10,481 nt of DNA from Flavobacteriaceae bacterium (lineage in GTDB: Bacteria > Bacteroidota > Bacteroidia > Flavobacteriales > Flavobacteriaceae): positions 1 to 10,481 of the forward strand of contig WFZY01000312.1 in the NCBI GenBank assembly GCA_015489265.1, written 5' to 3'. Both the position numbers and the translations under genes were made by a program. Under the pieces are notes generated by a model that worked only from the letters and a program-made list of their open reading frames with translations, did no database searches and was not told where the DNA came from. Below are positions 6,167 through 10,481 of the stretch, in pieces (position 1 is the stretch's first letter; each line of letters starts with the position of its first letter).

Positions 6167-7072
6167 ATGGAAACACAAGTAAACAATTCAGGCATCTTAA
6201 AAGTATTAGTAGCTTTATTAGGTATCGGTATTTTAGGTTTAGGATATTACACCTATGATATGTACAATGATTCACAGGAAGCACAACAAGTGCTACAGCA
6301 AGAAAAAGAACAAGTCATCAATGAACTGAATGATTTGAAAGTCAATTACGACCAAGCGCTTCAAGAAAAAACCGAAGTCTCTCAAAAATTTGAAGAAGCT
6401 AAAAGCCGTATTGAAGCTTTAATTGCCGAAGTTAAAAAACAAAAAAAGATTACTGCCGGTGTGCTTCACAAGTACAAACGTGAAATTGCAGCACTTAAAG
6501 CCCAACGTGATAAGTTATACAAATTGGCCGATTCACTACGTGCTGCCAATATGCAACTCGTTACGGAAAATGACAGTTTAAACACCAATTTAACACAGCA
6601 AAAGCAGTTTAATGACACTTTGCTTAATAAAAATGAGCAATTATCTCAAACCTTAAACAAAGCAAAAATTTTATACCCGACCAATATTGCTGCTCAAGGT
6701 GTTAAAATTAAGAGTTCCGGAAAAGTCGTAGAAACATCTAAATATAAACGTGCTACCGACATTAGAGTCTGTTTTACGGTTCCTAAAAATGATATTTTGG
6801 AAAACGGTAATCAAAAATTTTATGTACGTATTGTGAACCCCGCAGGAGCAGTTATCGGCAGCCAAGAAACCATTGAAGTGGATGGACAAAACATCATGAT
6901 TAGCGGTGCTGAAGATGTTATTTATGAAAACAAAGCTTTAAAAGTTTGTATTTTTGTTAAACCGCATGATAAAAAACAAGAATTTATCAAAGGCAAATAT
7001 AACGTTGATTTGTATCACAACGGTCATAAAGTCGGTTCAACAAGTTTTGAATTGGAAGGTGGCATCTTTTAA
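6167..7072 (+). CDS. Membrane-anchored coiled-coil protein of unknown function
   Basis: 301 residues with three clear parts. Residues about 10-29 are one hydrophobic span (ILKVLVALLGIGILGLGYY) after a short, weakly charged N-terminus, with no lipobox and no obvious signal cleavage site. Residues about 35-165 are a long heptad-like coiled coil rich in Glu, Lys and Gln. Residues about 168-301 form a predicted beta-rich C-terminal domain with segments such as DIRVCFTVPKND, QKFYVRIVNPAGAVIGS and YNVDLYHNGHKVGSTSFELE, which look like an immunoglobulin-like fold. I recall such flavobacterial proteins being labelled chromosome-partitioning protein ParA, but there is no Walker A motif or other ATPase signature here, so that label would be wrong. 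The orientation, with the C-terminal domain probably outside the cytoplasm, is inferred. It has its own promoter and a strong terminator, so it is probably a single-gene transcript. Confidence 0.85.
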   Translation: METQVNNSGILKVLVALLGIGILGLGYYTYDMYNDSQEAQQVLQQEKEQVINELNDLKVNYDQALQEKTEVSQKFEEAKSRIEALIAEVKKQKKITAGVLHKYKREIAALKAQRDKLYKLADSLRAANMQLVTENDSLNTNLTQQKQFNDTLLNKNEQLSQTLNKAKILYPTNIAAQGVKIKSSGKVVETSKYKRATDIRVCFTVPKNDILENGNQKFYVRIVNPAGAVIGSQETIEVDGQNIMISGAEDVIYENKALKVCIFVKPHDKKQEFIKGKYNVDLYHNGHKVGSTSFELEGGIF

Positions 7073-7092
7073 ATTGCCGGCTATTTAAAAAA

Positions 7093-7123
7093 TTGTAAAT
7101 TTCAATCAATAAAGCTATCTTTG
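7093..7123 (+). promoter_or_regulatory. Predicted glyS promoter
   Basis: A TTG (7093-7095), a 20-bp spacer and TATCTTTG (7116-7123) match the flavobacterial pattern TTG-N17-23-TAnnTTTG. The predicted start near 7127-7130 lies in the terminator loop, so the glyS mRNA would begin with the terminator's 3' arm only and would not itself form the hairpin. The leader is about 60 nt and A-rich before the ATG at 7190. Confidence 0.7.
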
Positions 7124-7146
7124 TTCGCTCAAAGGTAGCTTTTTTC
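7111..7146 (+). terminator. Intrinsic terminator of the coiled-coil gene, overlapping the glyS promoter
   Basis: A 13-bp stem pairs AAAGCTATCTTTG (7111-7123) with CAAAGGTAGCTTT (7130-7142) around a 6-nt loop, with one G:T wobble, and runs into a T tract (7141-7146). It lies 38 bp after the upstream stop codon. The 5' arm contains the -7 box of the glyS promoter. Confidence 0.85.
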
Positions 7147-7189
7147 ATACCTTTTAATCAAATTAAAAAATCAAAAAAGTTTTTCAAAA

Positions 7190-8722
7190 ATGAGTGACGA
7201 TCAATTTAAAAAAGTTTTATCACATGCCAAAGAATATGGTTTTGTTTTTCCTTCCAGCGAAATTTATGACGGACTGAGTGCCGTATACGATTACGGTCCG
7301 AACGGTGTGGAACTCAAACGCAATATTCGTAATTATTGGTGGCAAGCCATGACGCAGTTACATCAAAATATAGTCGGGCTGGATGCCGCTATTTTTATGC
7401 ATCCGACCACATGGAAAGCTTCCGGTCATGTCGATGCTTTTAACGATCCGCTTATTGATAATAAAGACAGTAAAAAACGCTACCGTGCCGATGTTTTGAT
7501 TGAAGATTATGCCGAAAAATTGGAACAAAAAGTCCAAAAAGAAATCAAAAAAGCCCGTAAACGTTTCGGTGACGATTTTGATGAAGCCCAATTTGTAGCC
7601 ACCCACCCGCGTGTGGTTAAGTATCGGGGACAACAAAAAGAAATCTTGCAACGTATGGCAAAGTCGTTGGAAAACAACGATTTGGCTGATGTCAAAGCTT
7701 TGATAGAAGAACTCGGTATAGCCGATCCGGTATCGGGCAGTAAAAACTGGACTAATGTTAAGCAGTTTAATTTAATGTTTGGCACCAAACTCGGCGCTTC
7801 TGCCGAAAATGCTACCGATTTATACTTACGTCCGGAAACGGCACAAGGTATTTTTGTCAATTTTTTAAATGTGCAAAAAACCATGCGGATGAAAATTCCC
7901 TTTGGCATTGCCCAAACCGGAAAGGCTTTTCGTAATGAAATCGTAGCGCGGCAGTTTATCTTTCGTATGCGTGAGTTTGAGCAAATGGAAATGCAATTTT
8001 TTGTGCGTCCCGGCACCCAAAAAGAGTGGTTTGAAAAATGGAAAGAAGAACGTTTAAAATGGCATAAATCGCTTGGTTTCGGTGATGATTATTACCGTTT
8101 TCACGACCACGAAAAATTAGCCCACTATGCCGATGCCGCTACCGATATTGAGTTTAAATTTCCTTTCGGTTTTAAAGAATTGGAAGGGATTCATTCACGC
8201 ACCGATTTTGACCTGTCACAACACGAAAAATTTTCGGGTAAAAAAATGCAATATTTCGACCCCGAAATCAATGAACGCTATACGCCTTACGTTATTGAAA
8301 CATCCATTGGTTTGGACCGTATGTTTTTGGCGGTTTTCTCAGCGGCTTTGCAAGACGAAACTTTACCCGACGGTTCGAGCCGCGTCGTGATGAAAATCCC
8401 GGCTATTTTAGCACCTACCAAAGTAGCGGTTTTACCGTTGCTTAAAAAAGACGAATTGCCCGATATTGCCAAACAAATTATAGACGATTTAAAATGGGAT
8501 TTCAAAGTGCAATACGACGAAAAAGATGCTATCGGACGCCGTTATCGACGGCAAGATGCCGTAGGAACACCTTATTGCGTAACGGTTGATCACCAAACCA
8601 AAGATGATGGCACCGTAACCTTACGAGACAGAGATACTATGGAGCAAATTCGTATTCCTATTGCCGAACTGCGCCAACATATAGCCGGCAAATTTGATTT
8701 ACGGAATTGGTTGAAGTTATAA
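7190..8722 (+). CDS. glyS: Glycyl-tRNA synthetase, single-chain homodimer type
   Basis: Charges tRNA-Gly with glycine using ATP; cytosolic class II synthetase. At 510 residues this is the single-chain form that acts as an alpha2 dimer, not the alpha2beta2 GlyQ/GlyS enzyme of E. coli. The N-terminal GFVFPSSEIYDGLSAVYDYG (17-36) is characteristic. Class II motif 2 covers RPETAQG (214-220) through FRNEI (247-251) and RMREFEQMEMQ. Motif 3 holds ETSIGLDR (370-377). The anticodon-binding domain occupies about 402-505 (PTKVAVLPLL through DAVGTPYCVTVD and TVTLRDRDTMEQ). The insertion between motifs 1 and 2 (about 90-195) carries the charged helices expected for this form. The ATG at 7190 is right because the family's conserved start follows at once. 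Its own promoter lies about 70-95 bp upstream. No strong terminator is seen after the stop. Confidence 0.97.
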   Translation: MSDDQFKKVLSHAKEYGFVFPSSEIYDGLSAVYDYGPNGVELKRNIRNYWWQAMTQLHQNIVGLDAAIFMHPTTWKASGHVDAFNDPLIDNKDSKKRYRADVLIEDYAEKLEQKVQKEIKKARKRFGDDFDEAQFVATHPRVVKYRGQQKEILQRMAKSLENNDLADVKALIEELGIADPVSGSKNWTNVKQFNLMFGTKLGASAENATDLYLRPETAQGIFVNFLNVQKTMRMKIPFGIAQTGKAFRNEIVARQFIFRMREFEQMEMQFFVRPGTQKEWFEKWKEERLKWHKSLGFGDDYYRFHDHEKLAHYADAATDIEFKFPFGFKELEGIHSRTDFDLSQHEKFSGKKMQYFDPEINERYTPYVIETSIGLDRMFLAVFSAALQDETLPDGSSRVVMKIPAILAPTKVAVLPLLKKDELPDIAKQIIDDLKWDFKVQYDEKDAIGRRYRRQDAVGTPYCVTVDHQTKDDGTVTLRDRDTMEQIRIPIAELRQHIAGKFDLRNWLKL

Positions 8723-8803
8723 GCTGTATAGGTAATATTTGTGAATTATAACCAATTTTATATATATTTAGATTGAAAAATCTATAAAGTAACAGAAAGT
8801 AAT

Positions 8804-8834
8804 GACCTGATAGGTTTTATAAACCTGTCAGGTC
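8804..8834. repeat. Near-perfect 14-bp palindrome (likely dispersed intergenic repeat)
   Basis: GACCTGATAGGTTT (8804-8817) pairs with AAACCTGTCAGGTC (8821-8834) around a 3-nt TAT loop, with one G:T wobble. It lies in the 174-bp gap between glyS and the PLP enzyme gene. No T-run follows, so it is unlikely to be a classical terminator. Palindromes of the GACCTG(A/T)CAGGTTT type are, as I recall, repeated many times in Bacteroidota genomes. The remainder of the gap is AT-rich with only a weak 6-bp hairpin at 8769-8784. Confidence 0.75.
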
Positions 8835-8896
8835 TCTATAAGCATTGATATAATGCCTTAATAGACATACGTCAAGTAACCCAATACCCAATAAAA

Positions 8897-9826
8897 GTGT
8901 TAGTTCCCCAACAGCAACCATATAACCAACAACTCAACGATTGTCTTTTGCGTAAAAAGGACATCACTTTGGTTGTAAAACGCGAAGATGTTTTACACGA
9001 ACATGTTTCGGGCAATAAGTTTCGTAAGCTTTATTACAATGTAATTACGGCACAAGATAAAGGTTACGACACTTTGTTGACCTTTGGTGGTGCTTACAGC
9101 AACCATATTGCCGCGACGGCTGCTGCCGGAAATGAATTGGGAATTAAAACGATCGGTGTGATACGCGGTGATGAACTTGGTGAAAATTTGGAACGAACTT
9201 TATCGGAAAACCCGACTTTGCGTTTTGCTGTTTCGCAAGGCATGCAATTGCATTTTGTCAGTCGTAAGGCATATAGAGAAAAGACCAAACCGGAATTTAT
9301 TGCCAATCTTTTTCAATTATTCGGCAATTTTTATTTAGTGCCGGAAGGCGGTACAAATGAATTGGCCGTAAAAGGTACCGAAGAAATCTTAACACCGGAA
9401 GATAAAGAATTTGACTACATCTGTTCGGCTGTCGGAACCGGCGGCACCATTGCCGGATTAATAAATTCTGCGCGACCACATCAAAAAGTCTTAGGTTTTC
9501 CGGCATTAAAAGAACAATTTTTACATCAAAATATTGCCAAATATGTCAATTCGGATAATTGGGAACTGATCAGAGATTACAATTTTGGCGGTTTTGCTAA
9601 GATTGATAAAAAATTGGTGGATTTTATCAACATGGCCAACAGCTTGCACAATTTGCCGCTTGACCCCGTTTATACAGGTAAAATGCTTTATGGCATTATT
9701 GATTTGATCAAAAAAGATTATTTCCCGAAAGGCAGTAAAATATTAGCCATTCATACCGGTGGTTTGCAAGGTAAAGACGGCATGAATATCAGATTGAAAA
9801 AAAAGGGAATGCCTTTATTGATTTAA
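8897..9826 (+). CDS. PLP-dependent ACC deaminase / D-cysteine desulfhydrase family enzyme
   Basis: A 309-residue fold-type II PLP enzyme of the family that includes 1-aminocyclopropane-1-carboxylate deaminase and D-cysteine desulfhydrase; both release ammonia, the latter also pyruvate and sulfide. Visible features are VKRED (27-31), SGNKFRK with the Schiff-base Lys41, FGGAYSNH (63-70) next to the active site, the PLP phosphate loop VGTGGTIAG (179-187), LDPVYTGKM (255-263) and the C-terminal HTGG (286-289). The start is GTG at 8897. The frame is open upstream only to 8849 and contains no ATG there, and the protein aligns with the family from about residue 4. Substrate preference cannot be settled from motifs. 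A D-amino-acid or D-cysteine role is more plausible than ethylene-precursor breakdown in a bacterium with no sign of plant association, but this is inference. No good promoter box is visible. Confidence 0.88.
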   Translation: MLVPQQQPYNQQLNDCLLRKKDITLVVKREDVLHEHVSGNKFRKLYYNVITAQDKGYDTLLTFGGAYSNHIAATAAAGNELGIKTIGVIRGDELGENLERTLSENPTLRFAVSQGMQLHFVSRKAYREKTKPEFIANLFQLFGNFYLVPEGGTNELAVKGTEEILTPEDKEFDYICSAVGTGGTIAGLINSARPHQKVLGFPALKEQFLHQNIAKYVNSDNWELIRDYNFGGFAKIDKKLVDFINMANSLHNLPLDPVYTGKMLYGIIDLIKKDYFPKGSKILAIHTGGLQGKDGMNIRLKKKGMPLLI

Positions 9827-9838
9827 GTTCTTAAAATT

Positions 9839-9873
9839 AAAAAAGTCCGGCACATCATGTACCGGACTTTTTT
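9839..9873. terminator. Bidirectional intrinsic terminator between convergent genes
   Basis: AAAAAAGTCCGG (9839-9850) pairs with CCGGACTTTTTT (9862-9873), with an inner ACA/TGT extension after one C-A mismatch and a TCA loop. An A-run on one side and a T-run on the other make it work on both strands, ending the PLP enzyme transcript on + and the OmpA-family transcript on minus. It starts 12 bp after the first stop and lies 26 bp beyond the second. Confidence 0.92.
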
Positions 9874-9899
9874 AAGTAAAATTAATTATAAAGATTTAC

Positions 9900-10481
9900 C
9901 TATTTTTGTTCCTCAGATTTTTCTTCATCTTTAACGATTAAAAACTCAGAACGTCTGTTAAGTTGATATTGTTCTTTGGTACAAGGCGAACATTTTACAG
10001 CCGGTTCACTTTCACCTTTACCTTCGGCAGATAATCTGGAAGCGTCAATACCCTTTGAAACAATATATTCCATAGTTGACTTGGCACGTTTTTCAGATAA
10101 TTTTTGGTTATATTCGGCTGTACCTCTACTATCGGTATGAGAAACAATATGAATTTTCAATTCGGGATATTTTTTCATGGCTTCTACCACTTTATCTAAC
10201 TCAAAAGCAGCATCACGACGGATATTCCATTTATCAAAATCAAAATAAATAGGATTGATGTCCAGTTCTTTAACCGTAATGATTTTTTCGATAGGATTCA
10301 AAGCTATTTTAACCGCCACTTCTTCATCGTCAGTAGGGGCTACATTGACTTTGTTATTTTCATATTCTTCCGCTCTACCTTCTACTGCTACATTTTGATT
10401 ACATTCTATTAAGAAATCGGCATGACCTTCATCGTCGGTCAATTTGGTTTTAATAGGATTACCATCCTTATCGGTTAAAGT
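9900..10481 (-). CDS. OmpA-family outer-membrane/peptidoglycan-binding protein (N-terminus outside window)
   Basis: The C-terminal 193 residues are present; the frame is open to the right edge, so the TTG at 10442 is internal. The first visible part (TLTDKDGNPIKTKLTDDEGHADF and on to VAVKIAL) looks like a small carboxypeptidase-regulatory-like beta-sandwich. It is followed by an OmpA C-terminal domain: PIYFDFDKWNIRRDAAFELD, IVSHTDSRGTAEYN, LSEKRAKSTMEYIVSKGI and LSAEGKGESEP. The Asp of HTDSRG and the Arg of LSEKRA are the residues that grip diaminopimelate in peptidoglycan. The CSPCTKEQYQLNRRSEF segment is typical of Bacteroidota members, which often have PD40/WD40-like repeats upstream and are related in layout to PorE of the type IX secretion system. 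That assignment needs the missing part. A Lys/Glu-rich tail follows the domain. Confidence 0.93.
   Translation of the reverse strand, partial: TLTDKDGNPIKTKLTDDEGHADFLIECNQNVAVEGRAEEYENNKVNVAPTDDEEVAVKIALNPIEKIITVKELDINPIYFDFDKWNIRRDAAFELDKVVEAMKKYPELKIHIVSHTDSRGTAEYNQKLSEKRAKSTMEYIVSKGIDASRLSAEGKGESEPAVKCSPCTKEQYQLNRRSEFLIVKDEEKSEEQK

Noticed and set aside
6096..6284. Small minus-strand frame with a hydrophobic, Leu-rich stretch over the start of the coiled-coil protein gene
   Set aside because: It is the complement of that gene's promoter and membrane-span codons; no start signal or terminator supports it as a small protein or antitoxin.
7507..8016. A 169-codon open frame on the minus strand inside glyS
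   Set aside because: It lies wholly antisense to the strongly supported glycyl-tRNA synthetase, its product shows no recognisable domain, and its composition is what the opposite strand of a conserved gene would give.
8127..8390. An 87-codon + strand frame overlapping glyS
   Set aside because: Out-of-frame reading of the conserved motif 3 region of glyS; no features of its own.
8769..8784. Hairpin TAGATT/AATCTA as a glyS terminator
   Set aside because: Only six AT-rich base pairs and no T-run downstream.

Overview
The window looks like chromosomal core DNA from a low-GC member of the Bacteroidota, most probably a flavobacterium. Several things point there: a class II HMG-CoA reductase, a single-chain glycyl-tRNA synthetase, lipoproteins with short Bacteroidota-type signal peptides, an OmpA protein with a regulatory-like domain ahead of the OmpA domain, A-rich leaders without clear Shine-Dalgarno sites, and several matches to the Bacteroidota promoter -7 box TAnnTTTG. 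The genus cannot be fixed from this sequence alone.

Layout. A 5'-truncated HMG-CoA reductase gene (mevalonate pathway) runs on + from the left edge to 1175 and converges on pepP (Xaa-Pro aminopeptidase, minus, 1258-2550). Next on the minus strand is a two-gene cytochrome unit. Its first gene (3080-4297) encodes an exported protein with a c-type cytochrome domain fused to an apparent outer-membrane beta-barrel domain. Its second gene (2630-3028) encodes a lipid-anchored mono-heme cytochrome. A 488-bp intergenic region (4298-4785) separates this unit from the + genes. It holds a promoter for each direction, a long palindrome, and what I read as a decayed tandem repeat with a period of about 89-96 bp.

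The + block then carries a lipoprotein of the OmpH/Skp family (4786-5307), tsaB (TTG start, 5398-6063), a membrane-anchored coiled-coil protein of unknown function (6167-7072), glyS (7190-8722) and a PLP-dependent ACC deaminase/D-cysteine desulfhydrase family enzyme (GTG start, 8897-9826). A strong bidirectional terminator follows. At the right edge, on minus, is the C-terminal part of an OmpA-family protein truncated by the window.

How the genes relate. Most are unrelated housekeeping genes (isoprenoid precursor, peptide turnover, tRNA t6A modification, tRNA charging), with a loose theme of envelope proteins. The only clear functional partnership is the two-gene cytochrome unit. I see no defence system, CRISPR array, phage, IS element, tRNA or rRNA. 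The items most worth a second look are the cytochrome/beta-barrel fusion, the glyS promoter whose -7 box lies inside the upstream gene's terminator stem, and the two palindromes plus decayed tandem repeats in the intergenic DNA.
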